Part shown: in pieces, positions 51,658 to 59,707 of the stretch
How positions within the stretch are numbered: the stretch's first letter is position 1
Layout of the letters: every line of letters begins with the position of its first letter
Source of the DNA: Nodosilinea sp. FACHB-131
Lineage (GTDB): Bacteria > Cyanobacteriota > Cyanobacteriia > Phormidesmidales > Phormidesmidaceae
Assembly (NCBI RefSeq): GCF_014695395.1
Contig: NZ_JACJOF010000027.1
Coordinates: 682,001-746,000, forward strand
DNA length: 64,000 bases
Direction of reading: 5' to 3'
The notes under the pieces: model-generated
Database searches by the model: none
Told to the model about the DNA's origin: nothing
Seen by the model: the letters and a program-made list of their open reading frames with translations, nothing else
Position numbers and translations under genes: made by a program

Positions 51658-51671
51658 ACTTTCCAAAATGA

Positions 51672-51700
51672 AAAAGGCTCTGCCAACATGGCAGAGCCTT
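51672..51700 (+). terminator. Terminator, likely bidirectional
   Basis: AAGGCTCTGCC pairs with GGCAGAGCCTT around a short loop, with an A-run before it and few T residues after. On the minus strand the A-run becomes a T-run, so it may serve the porin gene at 51745 better. Confidence 0.75.
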
Positions 51701-51744
51701 AGCGCTAGTTAAACCTAGCTAGGTTGTGACTAAGTTATGACAAC

Positions 51745-53247
51745 TTAGAAACGGAAGGTGGCGCGAAGAGCACCCCAGAGACCAATCTCGTCATCAGCAG
51801 CAACGGAATTAAGGTCGCCATAGATGACAGCGGGTGTGATGGTCAAGAACTGGTTGAAGGGGATTTCGTAGTAACCTTCAACCAGGAAGGGGTTGTTAGC
51901 AGCACCAGCTAGCTGAGGCAGTTGGCCACCGTAGACACCCAGTTGAGCACCCTCAGCCAGGAAGTCATTGAAGCCAAGACCAGCAGTCCAGCTAAAGTCG
52001 TTGCCACCGTTGTAGCTGGTGTAAGCACCGTGACCAGCAACGAAGAACCCACCGAAGTCAAGGTTCAACAGACCAGCAAAGGTGTCAGCACCACCGGGTA
52101 GACCATTTTGGAAACCAGCAGACTGGTCACTGTGGAGGTAAGCAATACCAGCATCCAAGAAGCCATCGCTCAGGAAGCTGAGCTGAGCAATGTAGCTCTG
52201 GCTAGTAGCAGCAAAGATACCAACGTTGGGGTTGAAGGCGCCAGGACCACCAGCGGTGTAACCAGCATCCAGCACGATGTTGTCGGTGAGAGCGAAGCTC
52301 AAGCCAACACCAGCGCCGTTGGTAGAGCTACCACCAGCGTCGTAGAACTGAGGACCGCCGGCATCAGCCACGGAGGGGCCGTCGAAGGGCACGATGGTGC
52401 TGGTTACCCAGTCATCGCCCTGGAGGCCACGGGCGGAAGCCGTTACGGTAAGGCGGCTACCAACGGGGAACTGGTAGTAGAAGTCGTCAACAGCGACGTT
52501 AAAGTCGGTGTTGTCTTCGTTGCCAGCGTCACTGCTGCTGGCATTAGCAAGACCCTGTAGGAGACCAACGTTGGGGTCCTGGATATTGTTGCCGCTGATT
52601 GCGTTGCCCTGACCAGATTGCAGACGAATGCGCAAGCGGTCGTTGCCGGTAAAGCTGGAGTCAAAGTTCAAGCGGGCACGAGCAGAAACGGCGGTGCCTG
52701 CCTCACCAGTGATGACGTCAATTGGGGTTACCAAGTGCATGTCAGCCTGACCAACCAGCTTGGTGGTGGTGGAGAACTGCTGAGCGCGCAGGGTAGCGGT
52801 TTCAGCTTCCAGAGCATCGACGCGGCCGCGCAGGGTAGCCAGTTCAGCCTGGAACTCTTCTTGCAAACGACGAATGGTGGCGAGGTCGTCAGGGTCGATG
52901 CCGGACTGAGCGATCAGGGTAGCGATCACGTCCAAGCAGGAGTTGAGACCAGCGGCGAACTCGAAGCGAGTCAAGCTGCGCTGACCACGGAAGGTGCGGT
53001 CGGGGTAACCCTGAATACAACCGTAGTTCTCAACTAGACTTTGTAGTGCTTGGAAGGCCCAGTCGGAGGGCAGCACGTCGGTCAGTTCTGAAACACTGGT
53101 GATTTGAGCCAGTTGAACAGAGTCTTGGTCAAAGTCACTGACCAGAGGGGTAGCAGCTTCAGCTGCGATCGCAGAGCCAGAGATGGCCACAGCTGCACCT
53201 AGGGCAGCGGGCACAGCCAGCAGAGATTGCCAAAATAGCTTAGTCAT
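51745..53247 (-). CDS. SLH/OprB-type outer-membrane porin (copy 1)
   Basis: A 500-residue outer-membrane porin. Signal peptide 1 to about 29 (ending AIAA-EA), then one SLH domain (about 50-115, DVLPSDWAFQALQSLVENYGCIQGYPDRTFRG), which anchors to peptidoglycan-linked polymer, then a coiled coil (about 120-155), then an OprB-type beta barrel ending in LRATFRF with a C-terminal Phe. Cyanobacterial porins of this type admit small solutes and iron. Residues 1-164 are identical to those of the tandem copy at 53646-55118. The start ATG is at 53247 with a GTGTGAGGAG ribosome site. Confidence 0.9.
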   Translation of the reverse strand: MTKLFWQSLLAVPAALGAAVAISGSAIAAEAATPLVSDFDQDSVQLAQITSVSELTDVLPSDWAFQALQSLVENYGCIQGYPDRTFRGQRSLTRFEFAAGLNSCLDVIATLIAQSGIDPDDLATIRRLQEEFQAELATLRGRVDALEAETATLRAQQFSTTTKLVGQADMHLVTPIDVITGEAGTAVSARARLNFDSSFTGNDRLRIRLQSGQGNAISGNNIQDPNVGLLQGLANASSSDAGNEDNTDFNVAVDDFYYQFPVGSRLTVTASARGLQGDDWVTSTIVPFDGPSVADAGGPQFYDAGGSSTNGAGVGLSFALTDNIVLDAGYTAGGPGAFNPNVGIFAATSQSYIAQLSFLSDGFLDAGIAYLHSDQSAGFQNGLPGGADTFAGLLNLDFGGFFVAGHGAYTSYNGGNDFSWTAGLGFNDFLAEGAQLGVYGGQLPQLAGAANNPFLVEGYYEIPFNQFLTITPAVIYGDLNSVAADDEIGLWGALRATFRF

Positions 53248-53257
53248 TCGGTATTTT

Positions 53258-53267
53258 CTCCTCACAC
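53258..53267 (-). promoter_or_regulatory. Ribosome-binding site complementary to Yfr1 loop (porin copy 1)
   Basis: Read on the minus strand the site is GTGTGAGGAG, about 10 bases before the ATG at 53247. The unpaired conserved stretch of the small RNA Yfr1 contains CUCCUCACAC, so ten contiguous bases could pair and hide the ribosome site. Yfr1 is known to repress porin mRNAs in Prochlorococcus by this kind of pairing. Yfr1 itself is not in this window. Confidence 0.6.
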
Positions 53268-53645
53268 CTTAATTAAGGCTTGTTGTGTACCTACCAGCAG
53301 GTTTGGCAAAAGCCATCCCTATCGACAAGGCGTCTATCTAACCTATTAATAGGCTAAATTAGCTTAACCTTACGTACATCCAAAACCAACAATAGCAGAT
53401 ATGCTCTGTGTCGGCTAGATAAGTTTTGGCCAGAATGACCGAGATTAACTTACTAACACGGAGACGCTAGCTGCTGACCTAAGGTTCCCAAACTATAGGG
53501 CGAATAAACCCCTATGAAGACAATAGAGAGAGAATTATTCATCAATGGGCGCTGCTCGGCTAGCAACAAACACCCAGAACCTGTCAATTAGCTGAAATGA
53601 AGGGCTCGGAGGTTGTTTAGCATAACCCCAAAGCCCCAAGCTGCT
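53268..53645 (-). promoter_or_regulatory. Region between the two porin genes
   Basis: 378 bases, AT-rich in the middle and without a gene. It is the upstream region of porin copy 1 and the downstream region of copy 2. The palindrome CCTATTAATAGG at 53342-53353 could be a regulator site, and no strong terminator for copy 2 is visible. Confidence 0.4.
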
Positions 53646-55118
53646 TTAGAACGTGAAGGTGGCGCGCAGAGCACCCCAGAAACCGGTGTTGTCGGTTTGG
53701 GTGCTCAACTTGGCATCGCCGTAGATCAACGAAGGGGTGATGGTCAAGAACTGGTTAAAGGGAATTCGATAGTAGCCTTCAACGATGAAGGGGTTGTTGA
53801 TGTTGTTGACCAACTGGGGCAGTTGGCCCGCATAGACACCTAATTGACTGCCCTCAGCCAGAAAATCGTTGAAGCCGACCCCAGCGTTCCAGCTAAAGTC
53901 GTTGCCGCCATTGAAAGTCTGGTAAGCACCGTGACCAGCGATAAAGAAACCGCCGAAGTCGAGGTTCAACAGACCAGCAAAGGTGTCAGTACCACCGGGT
54001 AGACCACCTTGGAAGATAGCAGACCGATCGTTGTGCAGGTAGGCAATACCAGCATCTAGGAAGCCATCGCTCAGGAAGCTGAGCTGGGCAATGTAGCTCT
54101 GGCTAGTAGCAGCAAAGATACCAACGTTGGGGTTGAAGGCGCCAGGACCGCCAGCGGTGTAACCGGCATCTAGCACGATGTTGTCGGTGAGGGCAAAGCT
54201 CAGACCCACACCAGCGCCGTTGGAAGAGCTACCCCCACTTTGGTAAAACTGAGGGCCACCAGCGTCGAGTATAGCGGGGCCGTCAAAGGGCACGATGGTG
54301 CTGGTTACCCAGTCATCGCCTTGAAGACCACGGGCAGATGCGGTTACTGTCAGGCGCTCACCCACCGGGAAGCGATAGTAGAAGTCGTCAATAGCGACGT
54401 TGTAGTCGGTGTTGTCAGAGTTACCAGCGTTGCTGCTGCTAATGTTAGCTAAACCCCGCAAGGGTTGAAGGATGTTGCCATTGGCGGACTGAAGGCGAAT
54501 GCGCAGGCGATCGCGCCCTGTAAAGCTGGAGTCGAAGTTCAAACGAGCCCGAGCGGCAACGCTGGTATTGACTTGACCTGGAATGGTGTCAATCGGGGTA
54601 ACTAGGTGGAAGTCGGCCTGACCCCGGAGCTTGGTGGTGGTGGAGAACTGCTGAGCGCGGAGGGTAGCGGTTTCAGCTTCCAGGGCATCAACGCGGCCGC
54701 GCAGGGTAGCCAGTTCAGCCTGGAACTCTTCTTGCAGACGACGAATAGTAGCGAGGTCATCAGGGTCGATGCCGGACTGGGCGATCAGGGTAGCGATCAC
54801 GTCCAAGCAGGAGTTGAGACCAGCCGCGAACTCAAAGCGAGTGAGGCTGCGCTGACCACGGAAGGTGCGGTCGGGGTAACCCTGAATACAACCGTAGTTC
54901 TCAACCAAGCTTTGTAGTGCTTGGAAAGCCCAGTCGGAGGGCAGCACGTCGGTCAGTTCTGAAACACTGGTGATTTGAGCCAGTTGAACAGAGTCTTGGT
55001 CGAAGTCACTGACCAGAGGGGTAGCGGCTTCAGCTGCGATCGCAGAGCCAGAGATGGCCACAGCTGCACCTAGGGCAGCGGGCACAGCCAGCAAAGATTG
55101 CCAAAATAGCTTGGTCAT
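53646..55118 (-). CDS. SLH/OprB-type outer-membrane porin (copy 2)
   Basis: A 490-residue paralogue of the porin at 51745. Signal peptide, SLH domain and coiled coil (residues 1-164) are identical in protein sequence, while the barrel is similar but diverged, with different loops (for example SANGNILQPLRGLANISSSN) and shared strands such as GDDWVTSTIVPFDG and DAGYTAGGPGAFNPNVG. The identical N-terminal part with only a few silent DNA differences suggests recent duplication or gene conversion. The ATG at 55118 has a GTGTGAGGAG ribosome site. Both may be co-regulated. Confidence 0.92.
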   Translation of the reverse strand: MTKLFWQSLLAVPAALGAAVAISGSAIAAEAATPLVSDFDQDSVQLAQITSVSELTDVLPSDWAFQALQSLVENYGCIQGYPDRTFRGQRSLTRFEFAAGLNSCLDVIATLIAQSGIDPDDLATIRRLQEEFQAELATLRGRVDALEAETATLRAQQFSTTTKLRGQADFHLVTPIDTIPGQVNTSVAARARLNFDSSFTGRDRLRIRLQSANGNILQPLRGLANISSSNAGNSDNTDYNVAIDDFYYRFPVGERLTVTASARGLQGDDWVTSTIVPFDGPAILDAGGPQFYQSGGSSSNGAGVGLSFALTDNIVLDAGYTAGGPGAFNPNVGIFAATSQSYIAQLSFLSDGFLDAGIAYLHNDRSAIFQGGLPGGTDTFAGLLNLDFGGFFIAGHGAYQTFNGGNDFSWNAGVGFNDFLAEGSQLGVYAGQLPQLVNNINNPFIVEGYYRIPFNQFLTITPSLIYGDAKLSTQTDNTGFWGALRATFTF

Positions 55119-55128
55119 TCAGTAATTG

Positions 55129-55138
55129 CTCCTCACAC
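55129..55138 (-). promoter_or_regulatory. Ribosome-binding site complementary to Yfr1 loop (porin copy 2)
   Basis: GTGTGAGGAG on the minus strand, about 10 bases before the ATG at 55118. It has the same ten-base match to the Yfr1 loop as the site of porin copy 1, although the bases between site and ATG differ. Confidence 0.6.
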
Positions 55139-55473
55139 CTTAAGCAGGCTAAAAAATTGAGTCCGTTGGAGAGCCACAAGGGCTCCAGCCTATTCAAGCG
55201 CGATGCCTGACCACAAAAAATATCCGGGGCTACAAATCTCTACCAATTTATAGATGTTGATTCGTGTCGTTTGTGTGTAACGGGCAAATTGCCTAAGCCT
55301 GTTTAGGGGTGCGTCAACAGAAGGTTGGCCTGTATTTAAGGATCAATAAGCGTGAGTTAACTGGTGGAGGAGGGCGATCGCAGCTGCGATCGCTTGTGAA
55401 CTGGCTAGGCTGAGGAGAAATCTAGCCTAGAAAAGGCAACGGATGCTCGCTCAAGCGGTATCAGCGAAAACGA
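55139..55473 (-). promoter_or_regulatory. Upstream region of porin copy 2
   Basis: About 335 bases without a gene. The stretch 55200-55350 is AT-rich and may hold the porin promoter. A GGCGATCGCAGCTGCGATCGC duplication of the HIP1 octamer lies near 55373-55393. I see no clear operator. Confidence 0.35.
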
Positions 55474-55522
55474 AAGAGAGGATCCATATACCTAGCCAGC
55501 TAAGTATATGGATCCTCTTTTC
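55474..55522. terminator. Strong bidirectional terminator
   Basis: AAAGAGAGGATCCATATA pairs with TATATGGATCCTCTTTT over about 15 bases around a 12-base loop. T-rich ends occur on both strands. It ends the PCD gene transcript on the minus strand. Confidence 0.85.
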
Positions 55523-55567
55523 AAAGATGCGATCGATTGAGACGGTTATAGTTAAGCGTTGCGTGGG

Positions 55568-55849
55568 TTAACCCAGGGAAGAAATGGCTTGGGCCAAGGC
55601 AAAGTCTTTTTCGGTTAGCCCTCCAGCATCGTGGGTGGAGAGGCTGATGACCACGCGGTTATAGGAAATCTTGAGGTCCGGGTGGTGTCCTGCGGATTCG
55701 GCGGGTTCAACCAGCTGGTCGACGAAGGCAACAGCCGCCACAAAATCTTTGAAGGTGCGGGTACAGGTGATGGTCTTGCCGCTAAGGCTCCAGTCGGGGA
55801 GGCCGTTGAGCTTAGTTTGGATGTCGCGATCGCTGAGGACTGTCGCCAT
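55568..55849 (-). CDS. phhB: Pterin-4a-carbinolamine dehydratase
   Basis: A 93-residue enzyme of the PCD/DCoH family, which dehydrates 4a-hydroxy-tetrahydropterin. The signature AESAGHHPDLKISYNRVVISLSTHDAGGLTEKDFALA contains the two adjacent catalytic histidines and the TH.AGGLT motif. The length is normal. Many cyanobacteria carry it without phenylalanine hydroxylase, and RuBisCO-assembly-related PCD-like proteins (AcRAF) also exist; the His pair favours a true dehydratase. A small unknown transcript unit lies just upstream on the same strand. Confidence 0.92.
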   Translation of the reverse strand: MATVLSDRDIQTKLNGLPDWSLSGKTITCTRTFKDFVAAVAFVDQLVEPAESAGHHPDLKISYNRVVISLSTHDAGGLTEKDFALAQAISSLG

Positions 55850-55973
55850 GGCGGTGAGTCAGATAAATTACACCCTTAGGATAAGGGTGGTTTTGCGATC
55901 GCCTCGGGGGCCGTGATTCTTGAAAGGATGAATCAAGCGTTGCCCCATGACATGTTGCCCATTTAAAAGCTAT

Positions 55974-56015
55974 CCGCCCCTGCCAGGGGAAGAAAGTCTT
56001 CCTAAGCAGGGGCGG
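55974..56015 (-). terminator. Nested hairpin upstream of the PCD gene
   Basis: CCGCCCCTGC at 55974-55983 pairs with GCAGGGGCGG at 56006-56015, and an inner GGAAGA/TCTTCC stem stacks within it. On the minus strand CTTTT follows within about ten bases. It could end the short transcript that begins near 56200, or act as an attenuator of the PCD gene. Confidence 0.6.
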
Positions 56016-56111
56016 TCTAGTTGGATCTTAGGTTGAACCTGACTGCCGGGAGGAACCCTGTTCAGCCAGCTTCGAGAGCTTAGCTAGTTGCCGAAGCAAC
56101 CAACACTGAAG

Positions 56112-56183
56112 CTAGAGTACAGCCCCGGCGCACAGCCGGCTGATCTCAACCTGAAGACCCACACGTTTACTACTTTCTTGCAT
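56112..56183 (-). CDS. 23-residue ORF with a near-perfect ribosome site
   Basis: The ORF encodes a 23-residue peptide starting MQESSKRVGLQVEIS and ending LCAGAVL before TAG. AGGAGGTGAT, an exact ten-base complement of the 16S rRNA tail, lies at 56188-56197, with the GGAGG core eight bases before the ATG. Such a long match is rare in cyanobacterial genes. Downstream a GGTTGAAC/GTTCAGCC stem and then a strong GC hairpin at 55974-56015 follow, so this looks like a short transcript with a leader-peptide or small-protein gene. I do not recognise the peptide. Confidence 0.5.
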   Translation of the reverse strand: MQESSKRVGLQVEISRLCAGAVL

Positions 56184-56352
56184 GGGCATCACCTCCTGGA
56201 ATCCTAACGGTAAAATCTGTAGAGTTGCTGCCGTAACAGCGGCATTACTCGTAAGTTAGCACAATAATTTCTGGCTGTGGCACAAATTGCGAGCTTTGCT
56301 GAGGTCTAAGCTAATAGCGCTGGCCCTCAACGCCCTTCCAGAGCCTATACCT

Positions 56353-57234
56353 ATGTCTTTAGATCCTCGCTTTCCAATTCCTGATATCACCTTAGATCAA
56401 TACCTACAAGCTTGGTTGCAAGAAGATGTTGGCCGCGGCGACTGGACTACCGCTGGCCTAGGGGCCTCGGCACAGCGTCCTGGGCAAGCCATTTGGGTCA
56501 CCCGTGCTCCCGGCGTCATTGCCGGACTTCCCTTTGCCCGCTGCCTCTTTCAGCAGCTGGATGTTGACGTCAGCTTTGAGCCCTTGGTGAACGATGGCGC
56601 CCCTTGTCCTAAAGACACCACCGTCGCCAAAATTAGCGGTTCTCTGGCGGTGCTGCTCACGGGTGAACGGGTCGCCTTAAACCTGGTGATGCGCCTGAGC
56701 GGCATTGCCACTGCTACTCACCAGTACGTGGAGCAGTTGGCCGATAGCCCTACCCGGTTTGTCGATACCCGCAAGACCACCCCTGGGCTACGCCAGTTCG
56801 AGAAGTACGCCAGCCGAGTTGGTGGAGCCATTAACCACCGAATGGGGCTCGACGATGCGGTGATGATTAAAGACAACCATATTGCTGCTGCTGGGGGCAT
56901 TCGGGCGGCGGTAGACCAGATTCGAGCAGCGATTCCTTACCCAATGACGGTAGAAGTGGAAACGACCAATCTGGATCAGGTCGACGAAGCACTCACCTGC
57001 CCCGTAGACATCATCATGCTCGACAATATGTCTCCAGAGCTGATGAAGACAGCTGTTGAGCGCATTCGTGAGCAAAAGCCAACAGTCAAGATCGAAGCAT
57101 CCGGCAACGTAACGCTAGAGACCCTAGGGCCGATCGCGGCGACAGGGGTAGATTTTATTTCCAGCAGTGCCCCCGTTACCCGGGCTCCGTGGCTAGATAT
57201 TAGTATGCAGGTGATCAGTTCTGAAGCGGTTTAA
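56353..57234 (+). CDS. nadC: Nicotinate-nucleotide pyrophosphorylase (carboxylating)
   Basis: A 293-residue enzyme of de novo NAD synthesis that makes nicotinate mononucleotide from quinolinate and PRPP. The ATG at 56353 starts MSLDPRFPIPDITLDQYLQAWLQEDVGRGDWTT, the family's usual N terminus; a TTG at 56287 is less likely. Motifs present are GERVALNLVMRLSGIAT, DTRKTTPGLRQFEKYASRVGGAINHRMGLDDAVMIKDNH and the EVETTNLDQVDEAL and IKIEASGNV-like C-terminal strands. The next gene starts 12 bases after its stop codon, suggesting one transcript. Confidence 0.94.
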   Translation: MSLDPRFPIPDITLDQYLQAWLQEDVGRGDWTTAGLGASAQRPGQAIWVTRAPGVIAGLPFARCLFQQLDVDVSFEPLVNDGAPCPKDTTVAKISGSLAVLLTGERVALNLVMRLSGIATATHQYVEQLADSPTRFVDTRKTTPGLRQFEKYASRVGGAINHRMGLDDAVMIKDNHIAAAGGIRAAVDQIRAAIPYPMTVEVETTNLDQVDEALTCPVDIIMLDNMSPELMKTAVERIREQKPTVKIEASGNVTLETLGPIAATGVDFISSSAPVTRAPWLDISMQVISSEAV

Positions 57235-57246
57235 CCGAGGCAAGCC

Positions 57247-57573
57247 ATGATTTTGACTACCGGTCCCAACGTTGACGGTCGCCCCGTAGTTGAATACTGC
57301 GGGCTGGTGAATGGCGAGGCCATTTTGGGAGCAAATATCTTTAAGGATTTTTTTGCGGGCATTCGCGATGTGGTCGGCGGGCGATCGGGTGCCTACGAAC
57401 ATTCCCTGCGCCAGGCCCGCAACACCGCTATTAAGGAAATGATGCAGGCTGCCCAAGAGCTAGGAGCCGACGCCATCATTGCCGTAGATATCGACTACGA
57501 ATCGTTGGAGATTAACAACGGCGGCAACATGCTGATGGTGGCTGCCAGCGGTACGGCGGTGCGCTTAGGATGA
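57247..57573 (+). CDS. YbjQ family (UPF0145) protein
   Basis: A 108-residue protein of the YbjQ family. It starts [51 protein letters not shown] and continues [32 protein letters not shown], the usual family core. Members form pentameric rings and are annotated as putative heavy-metal-binding proteins, though the function is not proven. It is 12 bases downstream of nadC and probably cotranscribed. No signal peptide or membrane helix is seen. Confidence 0.92.
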   Translation: MILTTGPNVDGRPVVEYCGLVNGEAILGANIFKDFFAGIRDVVGGRSGAYEHSLRQARNTAIKEMMQAAQELGADAIIAVDIDYESLEINNGGNMLMVAASGTAVRLG

Positions 57574-57661
57574 GACGTTCTTGGCCTAGGTACCTGGTCC
57601 CTAACTACATCCTTAGGTTTAGCTTAGAGCGGCACTGAGGATTGGGTGCCTGATTAGTTCA

Positions 57662-58024
57662 TCAGAGGGCGTAGCTTTTCAGGTCAACCAAAGAAACGTG
57701 CTCAACGGCACTCGCGTGGGTGGCGTCTAGGATTACTGGGGGTGCGACCCCAGCCTCTAGGGCTTCTTGCCAGCGAGGGGCGCATAGGCACCAGTGATCG
57801 CCCGGCTTGAGTCCCGGAAATTGAAAAGCGGGCACTGGTGTTGAGAGATCGTTGCCCTGGGCCTTGGTGAAAGCCAAAAACTCGGGTGTCATCTGGGCGC
57901 ACACCACGTGAACTCCCATGTCGCCGGCGCCGGTGTTGCAGCAGCCATCACGATAGAAGCCGGTCATGGGTGAGGTGCAGCAGGGGGCAAGGGGAGTCCC
58001 CAAGACGTTGGTGGCGTTGGTCAT
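57662..58024 (-). CDS. DUF2237 family protein
   Basis: A 120-residue protein with the DUF2237 pattern: NVLGTPLAPCCTSPMTGFYRDGCCNTGAGDMGVHVVCAQMTPEFLAFTKAQGNDLSTP, then FPGLKPGDHWCLCAPRWQEALEAG and APPVILDATHASAVEHV. Seven cysteines include two CC pairs (PCCTSP and GCCNTG), which suggests metal or redox chemistry, but no function is established. It stands alone between convergent and divergent neighbours. Confidence 0.92.
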   Translation of the reverse strand: MTNATNVLGTPLAPCCTSPMTGFYRDGCCNTGAGDMGVHVVCAQMTPEFLAFTKAQGNDLSTPVPAFQFPGLKPGDHWCLCAPRWQEALEAGVAPPVILDATHASAVEHVSLVDLKSYAL

Positions 58025-58112
58025 GGAAGTTTATAACCTAAAGGGTTGTTAGGCAGGTCGCCATTCGCTTTCAATTTACCGCAAGACCTCAAAACCCGCC
58101 CTGACGAAACTC

Positions 58113-58142
58113 CAAAAAAAGAGATGCCACTAGCGACATCTC
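58113..58142 (-). terminator. Rho-independent terminator for the YkvA gene
   Basis: On the minus strand GAGATGTCGC pairs with GTGGCATCTC (one mismatch) around TA, followed by seven T residues at 58114-58120. It lies about 53 bases past the YkvA stop codon. Confidence 0.88.
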
Positions 58143-58194
58143 GGGGAGATAGGTTTGAGGGTAAAGAATCTGGCAGGGGCTGACCTAACTCAGC

Positions 58195-58470
58195 CTACGC
58201 ATCGATGGTGGTAATGGGTTCATCGGCTGCGCTAGTACCAGACTGCTTGCGCTTGTTGAGGTGCTCTAGCGCAAGTTGAGACAATTCAGTGACAAGCAGG
58301 GTGGCCAGCAAACCGTCGTCAACCCAGCCAATTATTGGCAAAAAGTCAGGGGCAATATCAATGGGAGAAACCAAATAAATTAGGGTTCCTGCAACCAGGA
58401 GCCAGCGATATTTGGTATTGCGCAGCGTTGCTTTATACCAGTTATAAAAAGAGCCGATCGCATTGTTCAT
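58195..58470 (-). CDS. YkvA family (DUF1232) membrane protein
   Basis: A 91-residue protein when started at the ATG at 58470, which has AGGTGA a few bases upstream; a TTG at 58509 is possible. It has the DUF1232 core YRWLLVAGTLIYLVSPIDIAPDFLPIIGWVDDGLLATLLVTELSQL, with the conserved SPIDIAPDF.P..G..DD motif in a hydrophobic hairpin, and a basic to acidic C terminus. The family is widespread in bacteria and its role is unknown. A terminator follows. Confidence 0.9.
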   Translation of the reverse strand: MNNAIGSFYNWYKATLRNTKYRWLLVAGTLIYLVSPIDIAPDFLPIIGWVDDGLLATLLVTELSQLALEHLNKRKQSGTSAADEPITTIDA

Positions 58471-58639
58471 TGAGCCATTCACCTGAACGTGATGTTTAAA
58501 TGGTGTCAAAAAAACAGGCGATGCTCTAGTGTAGAAAACTGATCTAAAGCGGTGGAGAACCGTCCCTCAAAATTTCTTGGCTCTAGCCGAAGCCAACTTT
58601 GGGCACCCAGAGTCAGAGTGCTAGACTACGGGGACAACA

Positions 58640-59707
58640 ATGACAGAAATGCGCGGTTTTATGACCGTAGAGACGAGACCGACGAACCCAACCGGAATGG
58701 CGACAGCAATTGAGGTGCCCCTCAGCATTGCGCCGATGATGGATCGCACCGATCGCCATTATCGCTATTTCATGCGGCAGACCACTCGGCACACTCTGCT
58801 TTATACCGAGATGGTGACGGCCCAAGCAATTTTGCACGGCGATCGCGACCATCTGCTGGGTTTTACCCCCAGTGAGTCGCCGCTGGTGCTGCAAGTGGGG
58901 GGAGACGACCCGCAGATGCTGGCAATCTCGGCCCGCGCTGCTGCCGACTTTGGCTACGATGCCATCAATTTAAATGTGGGTTGCCCCAGCGATCGCGTCC
59001 GCAGCGGCAACTTTGGGGCCTGCCTGATGGCTCAGCCTGAGCGAGTCGCCGAGGGTGTTGCAGCCATGATGGCCGCCAGTCCGCTGCCCGTCAGCGTCAA
59101 ACACCGGATTGGGATCGACGATCGCGATCGCTATGAAGACATGGCCACTTTCGTGGATACCGTGGCCCAGACCGGCTGCCGCCACTTTACCGTCCACGCC
59201 CGCAAGGCCTGGCTTCAGGGGCTCAGCCCCAAAGACAACCGCACGGTGCCGCCCCTGCGCTACGGCGACGTGCACCGCCTCAAACAAGACTTTCCCCACC
59301 TGTGGATTGAGATCAATGGCGGTTTGACCAGTCTTGACCAGGTGACAGAACAGCTTGCTCAGGTTAACGGGGTCATGGTTGGCCGGGCTGCCTACGATAA
59401 TCCCTACCTCTTTAGCCAAGTCGATCGGGGCTTTTTTGCCGCCCGTGAGGCTCCCCTCAGCCGCCAGCAGGTAGCCGAAGCGATGCTGCCCTACATTGAC
59501 CACTGGGTGCGCCAGGGGCTGAAGCTCAACAAAATTACTCGCCACCTGCTGATGCTGTTTGCGGGTCAGCCCGGCAGCCGCCTGTGGAAGCAAACGCTAA
59601 CTGAGGAGTCGTCTAAACCTGGGGCCGGGGTCGAGGTTGTCCGGCAAGCTTTGACGGCGGTGCAGCGACAGAGCGAGATCCAGGCTCAGCTAGGGAGTCT
59701 CGTTTAG
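58640..59707 (+). CDS. dusA: tRNA-dihydrouridine(20/20a) synthase
   Basis: A 355-residue FMN enzyme that reduces uridine in the tRNA D-loop. It has SIAPMMDRTDRHYRYFMRQ, the FMN-binding LQVGGDDPQMLAISARAAADFGYDAINLNVGCPSDRVRSG with the catalytic cysteine in GCPSDRV, FGACLM, HRIGIDDRD and HARKAWLQGLSPK. These suit the DusA subgroup rather than DusB. The start at 58640 is one of several ATGs; later ATGs at 58661 and 58697 are possible. Its last 18 bases overlap the end of the convergent TolB-like gene. Confidence 0.94.
   Translation: MTEMRGFMTVETRPTNPTGMATAIEVPLSIAPMMDRTDRHYRYFMRQTTRHTLLYTEMVTAQAILHGDRDHLLGFTPSESPLVLQVGGDDPQMLAISARAAADFGYDAINLNVGCPSDRVRSGNFGACLMAQPERVAEGVAAMMAASPLPVSVKHRIGIDDRDRYEDMATFVDTVAQTGCRHFTVHARKAWLQGLSPKDNRTVPPLRYGDVHRLKQDFPHLWIEINGGLTSLDQVTEQLAQVNGVMVGRAAYDNPYLFSQVDRGFFAAREAPLSRQQVAEAMLPYIDHWVRQGLKLNKITRHLLMLFAGQPGSRLWKQTLTEESSKPGAGVEVVRQALTAVQRQSEIQAQLGSLV

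Noticed and set aside
55940..56230. Possible SRP RNA, 6S RNA or tmRNA upstream of the PCD gene
   Set aside because: The SRP core with GGAAG and AGCAG is not present, there is no tRNA-like end, and the stems do not follow the known structures.
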